From assembly GCA_031276435.1 (NCBI GenBank), contig JAISNB010000038.1, positions 1-13,526 on the forward strand: a DNA stretch of 13,526 nt. Reading direction: 5' to 3'. Positions within the stretch are counted from its first letter, which is position 1. Every line of letters begins with the position of its first letter. Below, one piece after another: positions 1 through 5,805 of this stretch. Position numbers and translations under genes: made by a program. The DNA is from Burkholderiaceae bacterium (GTDB lineage: Bacteria; Pseudomonadota; Gammaproteobacteria; Burkholderiales; Burkholderiaceae_C). Below the pieces are notes generated by a model, which saw only the letters and a list, made by a program, of their open reading frames with translations, was not told the origin of the DNA and did no database searches.

Positions 1-246
1 GCGATGGACTGGGCCAACCTGGGCTGGCAGCTTGGCTGCGGCGCTGGCTGGCTCAGCCCCCGCGCCATGCAGGAAATGGCGCTGGACAACGTGATGACGG
101 CATTCACCTCCACACTGGATGTGGCCGCCAGCAGCGTGCGCCCCGTCAGCGAGCGGGTCGAAAAAAACGCCCGGCGCCTGGCGCGCACCCCGCTGCGGCG
201 CGCGCAGCGCAAAAACGCCGCGCCAGCCGCCGCTCCCGGCGCTTGA
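1..246 (+). CDS. 3' end of an unidentified protein (phasin-like tail?)
   Basis: The frame is open from the first base and stops at 244-246, so this is the C-terminal 81 codons of a gene that begins outside the window. The fragment starts with a Trp-rich stretch (MDWANLGWQL). An amphipathic Ala/Val/Ser-rich segment follows, then VSERVEKNARRLAR and a basic Ala/Pro-rich tail (RRAQRKNAAPAAAPGA). No catalytic motif, membrane segment or signal peptide is visible. The Trp-rich start, amphipathic helix and basic tail loosely resemble small polyhydroxyalkanoate-granule-associated (phasin-like) proteins of Burkholderiales, but this is an impression without a diagnostic motif. That it is coding is fairly likely, given the continuous frame and sensible composition. 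The function is a guess. Confidence 0.5.
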   Translation, partial: AMDWANLGWQLGCGAGWLSPRAMQEMALDNVMTAFTSTLDVAASSVRPVSERVEKNARRLARTPLRRAQRKNAAPAAAPGA

Positions 247-410
247 CCTTCGATTGCCGCATCGCCGCGCTCCCCGCAATGGCGGAGAAACGCGCCGCGA
301 ACAAAGTGGGGGAGCATCCCGCTTTCCCATGAAAACGAACGGGGGCAAGAGGCTCCCACGGCATTGCGCGGAGCGAGCCGAAAACTGAAGCAATGCGCTT
401 CTTCTGCACC

Positions 411-440
411 CGTCATTGCGAGCGTAGCGAAGCAATCCAT
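411..440 (+). repeat. GTCATTGCGAG-type repeat, forward copy
   Basis: The unit runs from cgtcattgcgag through gcgaagcaatccat. It belongs to the same family as the copies at 790-825 (reverse), 872-912 (forward) and the paired copies inside 1170-1291. Similar CATTGCGAG...GCAATCC units are familiar dispersed intergenic repeats in many bacteria. The nearest reverse-oriented partner ends at 825, so the two could be ends of a roughly 415-bp interval, but nothing in between looks like a transposase. Confidence 0.75.
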
Positions 441-526
441 GAACCGCATGAATTGTCGCGCGGCTTTACGCCTTGCCATGGCCGCTTTCTTGGGCAGCGC
501 CCCTTTCCGTTTGCCGCCCCTCGCCA

Positions 527-542
527 GGCGCTTCGCGCCACC
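527..542 (+). repeat. ggcgcttcgcgccacc hairpin repeat, copy 1
   Basis: A 16-base sequence identical to 1064-1079. It contains a 5-bp stem, ggcgc/gcgcc, around a ttc loop. It sits inside a larger dyad with arms cttgggca (489-496) and tgcccaag (546-553). The flanks of both copies are C/T-rich and followed by a ccaag motif, typical of dispersed CCCTC...CCAAGG intergenic repeats. Confidence 0.6.
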
Positions 543-675
543 TTTTGCCCAAGGGTGATACGCGCTGCCTCTGCTTTACTCTTAGGCATAGGTATCTACA
601 CAGCAGGCAGATATTCTGGGAGCGTGGGCATCCTGCCCGCTGGTTTCTCTTGTGCGCTTCCCCGTGCGACCGTGT

Positions 676-700
676 AGGGGCGGGTTTCAAACCCGCCCCT
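676..700. repeat. Perfect 12-bp-arm palindrome (aggggcgggttt)
   Basis: The arms aggggcgggttt (676-687) and aaacccgcccct (689-700) are exact reverse complements around a single base. In single-stranded DNA or RNA this would fold into a very stable hairpin. There is no T-run directly after it in either direction and no gene ends just before it, so a terminator role is not supported. It is best read as another dispersed palindromic repeat. Confidence 0.7.
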
Positions 701-789
701 GCAGAGAAGATGGCGCTTGCCGCCTGCGACAACCCCTGCGGGCCGTGGGCACGTACCCAGAAAAAAGGCGTCCCCGTGCAAACGCCGCA

Positions 790-825
790 TGGATTGCCAC
801 GTGCCCGGCGGCCCTCGCAATGACG
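790..825 (-). repeat. GTCATTGCGAG-type repeat, reverse copy
   Basis: The plus strand reads tggattgccacg...ctcgcaatgacg, the reverse complement of the 411-440 family. It is followed by atggtttgg, and the same flank follows the reverse copy ending at 1291. The repeat unit therefore extends about 9 bases beyond the GACG end in this orientation. Confidence 0.75.
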
Positions 826-871
826 ATGGTTTGGACATTCGGTTTGCTATTGCAACCACAGATCACCTCGT

Positions 872-912
872 CGTCATTGCGAGGAGAGAAGCGAAACGAC
901 ATGGCAATCCAT
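872..912 (+). repeat. GTCATTGCGAG-type repeat, forward copy
   Basis: Starts cgtcattgcgaggag and ends catggcaatccat. It has the same ends as the other copies but a different central stretch (agaagcgaaacgacat). Its length matches the left half of the 1170-1291 element. Confidence 0.75.
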
Positions 913-962
913 CCGACCTTTCATTTGGTGCCATCCTTCCCGCATGCATCGACCCCCGCCTT

Positions 963-1009
963 CCTCTCTCCCTCAAAGGGACAGAAGTGCCCCGAAGGGG
1001 CGAGAGAGG
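963..1009. repeat. CT/GA-rich stem-loop repeat
   Basis: The arms cctctctc (963-970) and gagagagg (1002-1009) are perfect complements, with an inner cccc-gaa-gggg hairpin (990-1000). It resembles the dispersed CCTCTCCCTCAAAGGG-type intergenic repeats of proteobacteria. No gene sits immediately before it on either strand, so I do not call it a terminator. Confidence 0.5.
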
Positions 1010-1063
1010 GTGAGTGCAACACTGATTCAGGCACCGCGCTTTGCATGGCAGAACCCCTTACCC

Positions 1064-1079
1064 GGCGCTTCGCGCCACC
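1064..1079 (+). repeat. ggcgcttcgcgccacc hairpin repeat, copy 2
   Basis: Exact 16-base match to 527-542, again followed by a C/T-rich stretch and a ccaagg motif. It lies within the same patchwork as the CATTGCGAG copies. Confidence 0.6.
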
Positions 1080-1169
1080 CTCTCCCCCAAGGCGAGGGTA
1101 AAGAATACAAATGTGCCGCGCTTGCCCAAGGGGGCACGCGCACTGGAGAGAGTCTCTCCCTTTGTTCCC

Positions 1170-1291
1170 CGTCATTGCGAGCAGTGTTGCGATGCGGCAA
1201 TCCATGCAACGGTTGAGCTTCTCGAAACGTCGGAGCAGATTGCAAGACTGCAACTGGATTGCCACGCGCCCTGCGTGCACTCGCGATGACG
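1170..1291. repeat. 122-bp MITE/REPIN-like element with terminal inverted repeats
   Basis: The left end reads cgtcattgcgag...ggcaatcca and the right end tggattgcc...ctcgcgatgacg. The ends are inverted copies of the CATTGCGAG family, each about 36 bp, enclosing a roughly 50-bp core. There is no coding capacity. The geometry, two inverted REP-like units around a short unique core, fits a non-autonomous palindromic element. No target-site duplication is obvious. Confidence 0.65.
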
Positions 1292-1418
1292 ATGGTTTGG
1301 GCGTGGCGCTTTGATACTTAAACGCAACACTGTGCGCCAATCCAGCGGCCAAAAGTGTGACTTATTCCTCATTTTTGGCTTTTTTCTTTGGCCGCCCGCT
1401 TGGAAAGTGTTGCGGCCT

Positions 1419-1504
1419 CTGTTACGCTCCCCCATTAACGCGGCGCGTTGCTTTCCCAGCGCGGCGCGTTGCTTTCCCAGCGCGGCGCGTTGCTCTGTTC
1501 AACG
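1419..1504 (+). promoter_or_regulatory. Leader with three tandem 21-bp repeats, shared with the gene at 13402
   Basis: The leader begins ctgttacgctcc (1419-1430), then ccattaacg. Two identical 21-bp units follow (1441-1461 and 1462-1482) and a third partial one (1483-1494), all with the core CGGCGCGTTGCT. The period is two turns of B-DNA. Each core can also fold as a small RNA hairpin (agcgcg...cgttgct, with a bulge) followed by pyrimidines. Upstream, gcggccaaa (1345-1353) and tttggccgc (1387-1395) form a 9-bp dyad around an AT-rich stretch where a promoter could lie. A related leader occurs at 13319-13401. Whether it acts as DNA operators, as an RNA element, or only as a relic of duplication cannot be decided from the sequence. 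Confidence 0.6.
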
Positions 1505-1525
1505 ATGCTCACGACTGAGGAATTT

Positions 1526-2551
1526 ATGAACCCGAAACCCACCCTCTTGCGGCGCGGCTTGCTTGCAGCAACCGTTGCCTGCGCGGCTTTGAGCGTTGCC
1601 GCCGCTCCCGCGCACGCCGCCATTTCCATCACAGACGCAGACGAAGATTCTTTCCGCTACGCCAATGCGCCCGGATGGACGACGATCCTTGGAACAGGTG
1701 CCTGGAAGCCTGTTTTGACTGCTGGCAGCATCGATCCCCCAACCAATGGCTGGCTGCGGTTGACAGAGCCTGCCCCCTATCATGCTGGAACAGCCGTTTA
1801 CAACACCGCTTTTTCGTCCGCCGAAGGCTTGCAAATCACCTTTGATTACGCCTCTTATGGCAACAACCCCAACAACGGCGATGGCATGACGTTCTACCTC
1901 ATCGATGGCAGTACCGCCACTCCCACTTTGGGCTATCACTCCGCCACTCTGGGCTATACATTGGCGTTGCCAACGATGCTCGGCGTGACCAATGGCTATG
2001 TGGGCATCGGGCTGGATGAGTATGGCGGTTTCTCCGCCCTGCCTCACCTGGGTCAGGGTTGCGCTGTTGCTTGCAGTCTAAGCAGGAAACCCCAGAGCGT
2101 GGCTGTGCGCGGCGCGGGCAGTCTTGACAAAGGCTTCCCCTTATTGGCCTCGGTTTCCCTGCCCAACGACTTCCCGGCTTTGGGACAAATTTCAACAGCC
2201 CAAGCCGACCGTTCAGACGCGCGCACTGTGCGCATTACCATTTCTCCCGTGACACCCGCTGCGCCTTATCCCAAAATCACGGTAGAGATCATCGATCCCA
2301 ACACGGGCAATTTTGTAACCGTAATCGATGCACTGGACTTGTCCAACAACGGCCCGGTACCCAAGACGTTCAAGATGGGCTTTAGCGCGGCTTCGGGCGG
2401 CGGCCTGCGCAGCTATCACGAGGTGCGCATCAGAAGCGCGAGAACGCTCGTCAGCGCCGTTCCCACAGTTGGGCAAAGCACACTGGGCGCGTTGGCGGTG
2501 CTGCTGGCGCTGTTGGCCCTGCCCGCGCTGCGCTGGCGCATCAGGAATTAA
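1526..2551 (+). CDS. Exported L-type-lectin-like protein with IPTL-CTERM-like sorting signal
   Basis: A 341-aa secreted protein. Residues 1-31 form a signal peptide: basic start ending LLRR, hydrophobic core from GLLAATVACAAL, and an AHA|A cleavage site. The mature part has motifs of bacterial L-type (legume-lectin-like) domains: GDGMTFYLIDG (118-128), YVGIGLDEYGGFS (158-170), PKTFKMGFSAASGG (279-292) and YHEVR (297-301). Such domains usually bind carbohydrate. Residue 168 is Gly where related proteins, as I recall them, often have Asn near the calcium site. The C-terminus, VPTV at 312-315 then a hydrophobic helix (319-334) and an Arg-rich end, resembles the IPTL-CTERM signal associated with exosortase XrtH, so it is probably membrane-processed and surface-bound. 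ATG 1526 was chosen for tgagga just upstream and the textbook signal peptide. ATG 1505 is in frame and matches the start of the related gene at 13402. No exosortase lies in the window. Confidence 0.85.
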   Translation: MNPKPTLLRRGLLAATVACAALSVAAAPAHAAISITDADEDSFRYANAPGWTTILGTGAWKPVLTAGSIDPPTNGWLRLTEPAPYHAGTAVYNTAFSSAEGLQITFDYASYGNNPNNGDGMTFYLIDGSTATPTLGYHSATLGYTLALPTMLGVTNGYVGIGLDEYGGFSALPHLGQGCAVACSLSRKPQSVAVRGAGSLDKGFPLLASVSLPNDFPALGQISTAQADRSDARTVRITISPVTPAAPYPKITVEIIDPNTGNFVTVIDALDLSNNGPVPKTFKMGFSAASGGGLRSYHEVRIRSARTLVSAVPTVGQSTLGALAVLLALLALPALRWRIRN

Positions 2552-2584
2552 GGTAAGGGGTTCGCCAACGCGCCCAGTGTGCTT
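2476..2584. repeat. 22-nt perfect inverted repeat over the lectin gene's 3' end
   Basis: The left arm (2476-2497) lies inside the C-terminal sorting signal, encoding part of QSTLGALA. The right arm (2563-2584) lies 12 bases after the stop codon and is its exact reverse complement. The two are separated by 65 bases. The core of the right arm reads cgccaacgcgcccagtgtg. The mRNA could form a long 3' stem that sequesters the last 20 or so codons and the stop. There is no T-run after it, so it is not a classical terminator. An inverted duplication by template switching is a simple origin. Confidence 0.8.
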
Positions 2585-2867
2585 CTTGGGCGAGCGTACC
2601 AAAGCGCGGTTTGCGCCGCGCGGCCCCCCTCACCCCACCCATTTCCCAAAAAAGACGCGCCGCACATGTGCGCAATGTGTGGCGTGCAGGCTGCAGGGTC
2701 AGGGAAATCCCCGAGCGTCAAACCGGCTTCGGTGGCACAATCGCTGTGCGAAACCACTGGCCCTTCCAAAAGCCCAAGTCGCATCCGCCATCCGGTTCAG
2801 CCGGGGCCGCGGGAGGTCAATTTCACCAATCTCACGACTCCCTGAAGGGGAGTAGAGGCTAGCGATC
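2552..2867. other. Intergenic region before sucA
   Basis: A 316-bp gap with no gene. It contains the right arm of the lectin inverted repeat, an orphan minus-strand terminator-like hairpin (2648-2686), the palindrome cgcacatgtgcg (2661-2672), and presumably the sucA promoter. A weak -10-like cacaat lies at 2736-2741, but no convincing -35 precedes it, so I do not call a promoter. The sucA ribosome binding site (agagg, 2854-2858) closes the gap. Confidence 0.5.
2648..2686 (-). terminator. Terminator-like hairpin facing left, without an obvious gene
   Basis: The segments 2656-2667 and 2675-2686 pair over 12 bp with two G-U pairs and a 7-base loop. On the minus strand the stem is followed by tcttttttggg, a six-T run (2648-2653 on the plus strand is A6). 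This is the layout of an intrinsic terminator for leftward transcription, yet the gene to the right is sucA on the plus strand. It may stop antisense transcription from sucA, be a relic, or be chance. Confidence 0.4.
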
Positions 2868-5741
2868 ATGAGCGAACCACGCTCCGTTTACGATACCTAC
2901 AAGGGCAATACGTACCTCTTTGGCGGCAACGCGCCATACGTCGAGGAGATGTACGAAAACTACCTTGCCAATCCGGGCAGTGTGCCCGATAGCTGGCGCA
3001 GCTACTTCGACGCGCTGCAACACGTTCCGGCGCTCGACGGCAGCCAGGCGCGCGATGTGCCGCACCAGCCTGTTATCAACGCCTTTGCCGAGTTGGCCAA
3101 GCAAGGTCCGAGCCGCGCGCTGGCGCCTTCGGGTGCCGATTCGGAGATGGGGCGCAAGCGCACCGCCGCGCAGCAGCTGATTGCCGCGCACCGCAATCTG
3201 GGGGCGCGCTGGGCCAATCTTGATCCGCTCAACCGCACCGAGCGTCCCGACATTCCCGAGCTGGAACCGGCTTTCTACGGCTTTGCCGACGCCGATCTGG
3301 AGACCGTGTTCAACACCAGCAACACGTTCTTCGGCAAAGACACCATGACGCTGCGCGATTTGCACAACGCGCTGCGCGAAACCTATTGCGGCACCATTGG
3401 TGCCGAGTACATGTACATCACCGATCAGGTTGAAAAACGGTGGTGGCAGCAAAAGCTGGAAGGCGCGCGCACCAATCCGCAACTGACGGCCGAGCAGAAA
3501 AAACACGTGCTCGAACGCCTGACCGCCGCCGAGGGGCTGGAGCGTTTTTTGCACACCAAATACGTGGGGCAAAAGCGTTTTTCGCTCGAAGGGGGCGAGA
3601 GTTTCATCGTCGCCATGGACGAGCTGATCAACCAGGCGGGCATTGCTGGCGTGCAGGAGATCGTGATCGGCATGGCGCACCGCGGTCGCCTCAATGTGCT
3701 GGTCAACACCCTGGGCAAGTCGCCCTCGATGCTGTTTGCCGAGTTCGACCACACCGCGCCTGAAGACCTGCCCAGTGGCGACGTCAAATACCACCAGGGC
3801 TTCATCAGCGACGTGTCCACGCCCGGCGGCCCCGTGCATTTGAGCCTGGCATTCAATCCCTCGCACCTTGAAATCGTCAACCCCGTGGTGGAAGGCAGTG
3901 TGCGTGCGCGCCAGGATCGCCGCGGCGACAAGGAGGGCGATTCCGTGCTGCCCGTGCTGGTGCACGGCGACGCGGCCTTTGCCGGTCAGGGCGTGGTGAT
4001 GGAAACGCTGGCGCTGTCGGCCACGCGCGGCTATTACACGGGCGGCACGGTGCACATCGTCATCAACAACCAGATTGGCTTTACCACCAGCGATCCGCGC
4101 GACACGCGCTCGACCCTGTACTGCACCGATGTGGTCAAAATGATCGAGGCGCCGGTGCTGCACGTCAACGGCGACGACCCCGAAGCCGTGGTGCTGTGCA
4201 CGCAACTGGCGCTGCAATACCGGCAGGAATTCAACAAGGATGTGGTGGTCGACATCATCTGCTACCGCAAGCTCGGGCACAACGAGCAGGACACCCCCAT
4301 GCTCACGCAGCCGCTGATGTACAAGAAAATCGCGGAGCATCCGGGCACGCGCAAGCTGTATGCCGACAAGCTGGCCGCGCAAGGCCTGGGCGAGACGCTT
4401 GGCGACGACATGGTGGCCGCCTACCGCGCCGCCATGGATGCCGGACGCCACACCACCGATCCCGTGCTCATCAACCTCAAGAGCAAGTACGCGATCGACT
4501 GGAGCCTTTACGTCAACGCCAAGTGGACGGACACCGCCGACAGCGCCATTCCGCTGACCGAGTGGAAGCGGCTGGCCGAGCGCATCACCACCGTGCCCGA
4601 AGGCTTCAGCGTGCATCCGCTGGTCAAGCGCGTGCTCGAAGACCGCGCCGCCATGGGGCGTGGCGAAATCAATGTGGACTGGGGCATGGGCGAGCACATG
4701 GCCTTTGCCTCGCTGGTGGCCGCAGGCTATCCGGTGCGCCTGTCGGGCGAGGACTGCGGGCGCGGCACCTTCACGCACCGCCACGCCGTGCTGCACGACC
4801 AGCGGCGCGAGAAATGGGACGAGGGCAACTTCATCCCGCTGCAGCACGTCTCCGACAAGCAGGCGCAGTTCACCGTCATCGACTCCATCCTCTCTGAAGA
4901 AGCGGTGCTGGGCTTTGAATACGGCTATGCGTCGAGCGACCCCAACTCGCTGGTCATCTGGGAAGCGCAGTTTGGCGATTTCGTCAACGGCGCGCAGGTG
5001 CTGATCGACCAGTTCATCGCCTCGGGCGAGGTCAAGTGGGGGCGCGTCAACGGCGTCACGCTGATGCTGCCGCACGGCTACGAGGGGCAGGGGCCGGAGC
5101 ACTCGTCGGCGCGGCTCGAACGCTTCATGCAACTGTCGGCCGACCTGAACATGCAGGTGGTGCAGCCCACCACCGCCAGCCAGATCTTCCACGTGCTGCG
5201 CCGGCAAATGATCCGCGACCTGCGCAAGCCGCTGGTCATCATGACGCCCAAGTCGCTGCTGCGCAACAAGGACGCCACATCGCCGCTGTCGGAATTCACC
5301 AAGGGCAGCGGCTTCCAGACCGTGATCGGCGATCAGGGCGATCTCGACGCCGCCAAGGTCAAGCGCGTGGTGGTCTGCTCGGGCAAGGTCTATTACGATC
5401 TGGTCAAAAAGCGCGCCGAAAAAGAGGTTGACGACGTTGCCATCCTGCGCATCGAGCAGCTTTATCCGTTTCCGCACAAGGTCTTCGCCGCCGAACTGCG
5501 CAAATACCCCAACGCCACCGAAATCGTCTGGTGCCAGGACGAGCCGCAAAACCAGGGCGCATGGTTCTTCGTGCAGCACTACATCCATGAAAACATGCTG
5601 GCCGACCAGAAACTCGGTTATGCCGGGCGCCAGGCGTCGGCCTCGCCCGCGGTGGGCTATGCCCACCTGCATCAGGAGCAGCAAAAGGCGCTGGTCAATG
5701 CGGCCTTCACGCGCCTCAAAGGCTTTGTGTTGCGCAAGTGA
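2868..5741 (+). CDS. sucA: 2-oxoglutarate dehydrogenase E1 component
   Basis: This is the thiamine-diphosphate-dependent E1 subunit of the 2-oxoglutarate dehydrogenase complex. It decarboxylates 2-oxoglutarate and passes the succinyl group to the lipoyl arm of E2 in the cytoplasm (TCA cycle). The 957 aa match the family's usual 930-960. The N-terminal segment (YLFGGNAPYVEEMYENYL, 16-33) is the family's E2-binding region. Further family motifs are GMAHRGRLNVL (258-268), HGDAAFAGQG (366-375, including the GD of the cofactor/Mg motif), NNQIGFTT (400-407), RKLGHNEQD (467-475) and GEDCGRGTFTHRHA (627-640). ATG 2868 has agagg 9 bases upstream and gives the standard N-terminus. It is the first gene of the cluster and lies 64 bp before sucB. 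No missing residues or frameshift seen. Confidence 0.97.
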   Translation: MSEPRSVYDTYKGNTYLFGGNAPYVEEMYENYLANPGSVPDSWRSYFDALQHVPALDGSQARDVPHQPVINAFAELAKQGPSRALAPSGADSEMGRKRTAAQQLIAAHRNLGARWANLDPLNRTERPDIPELEPAFYGFADADLETVFNTSNTFFGKDTMTLRDLHNALRETYCGTIGAEYMYITDQVEKRWWQQKLEGARTNPQLTAEQKKHVLERLTAAEGLERFLHTKYVGQKRFSLEGGESFIVAMDELINQAGIAGVQEIVIGMAHRGRLNVLVNTLGKSPSMLFAEFDHTAPEDLPSGDVKYHQGFISDVSTPGGPVHLSLAFNPSHLEIVNPVVEGSVRARQDRRGDKEGDSVLPVLVHGDAAFAGQGVVMETLALSATRGYYTGGTVHIVINNQIGFTTSDPRDTRSTLYCTDVVKMIEAPVLHVNGDDPEAVVLCTQLALQYRQEFNKDVVVDIICYRKLGHNEQDTPMLTQPLMYKKIAEHPGTRKLYADKLAAQGLGETLGDDMVAAYRAAMDAGRHTTDPVLINLKSKYAIDWSLYVNAKWTDTADSAIPLTEWKRLAERITTVPEGFSVHPLVKRVLEDRAAMGRGEINVDWGMGEHMAFASLVAAGYPVRLSGEDCGRGTFTHRHAVLHDQRREKWDEGNFIPLQHVSDKQAQFTVIDSILSEEAVLGFEYGYASSDPNSLVIWEAQFGDFVNGAQVLIDQFIASGEVKWGRVNGVTLMLPHGYEGQGPEHSSARLERFMQLSADLNMQVVQPTTASQIFHVLRRQMIRDLRKPLVIMTPKSLLRNKDATSPLSEFTKGSGFQTVIGDQGDLDAAKVKRVVVCSGKVYYDLVKKRAEKEVDDVAILRIEQLYPFPHKVFAAELRKYPNATEIVWCQDEPQNQGAWFFVQHYIHENMLADQKLGYAGRQASASPAVGYAHLHQEQQKALVNAAFTRLKGFVLRK

Positions 5742-5805
5742 GCCTTTGCTCCCTAGCTGCCTGAAGAAACCACAGCAAATCCCTATTGAAAGAATTGAGA
5801 GAAAA

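Larger units (their letters stand above)
247..1418. other. Repeat-rich intergenic region without a convincing gene
   Basis: About 1.17 kb between the partial gene and the lectin-like gene. Short open frames occur on both strands, but none has a ribosome binding site, a recognisable domain or coherent composition, and they run straight through repeat copies. The region is a patchwork of dispersed palindromic elements, listed separately: GTCATTGCGAG...GCAATCC units in both orientations, a perfect aggggcgggttt palindrome, two copies of a ggcgcttcgcgccacc hairpin, and a CT-rich/GA-rich stem. It looks like a landing zone for REP/MITE-type elements. A degenerate further copy of the CATTGCG family may lie at 361-396. 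Confidence 0.7.

Noticed and set aside
411..825. A 415-bp transposon bounded by the forward copy at 411 and the reverse copy at 790-825
   Set aside because: No transposase or coherent reading frame lies inside and the ends are only single repeat units; independent insertions explain it as well.
1419..1504. The tandem repeats as a small CRISPR array
   Set aside because: The 21- and 23-bp units are contiguous with no unique spacers, and there are no cas genes in the window.
2734..2750. tggcacaatcgctgtgc as a sigma-54 promoter for sucA
   Set aside because: The GG and GC elements are not at the required 10-base spacing.
5428..5805. An upstream extension of the sucB frame into sucA
   Set aside because: It has shadow composition, and the lipoyl domain's normal start MAIVDVKVPQ coincides with ATG 5806.
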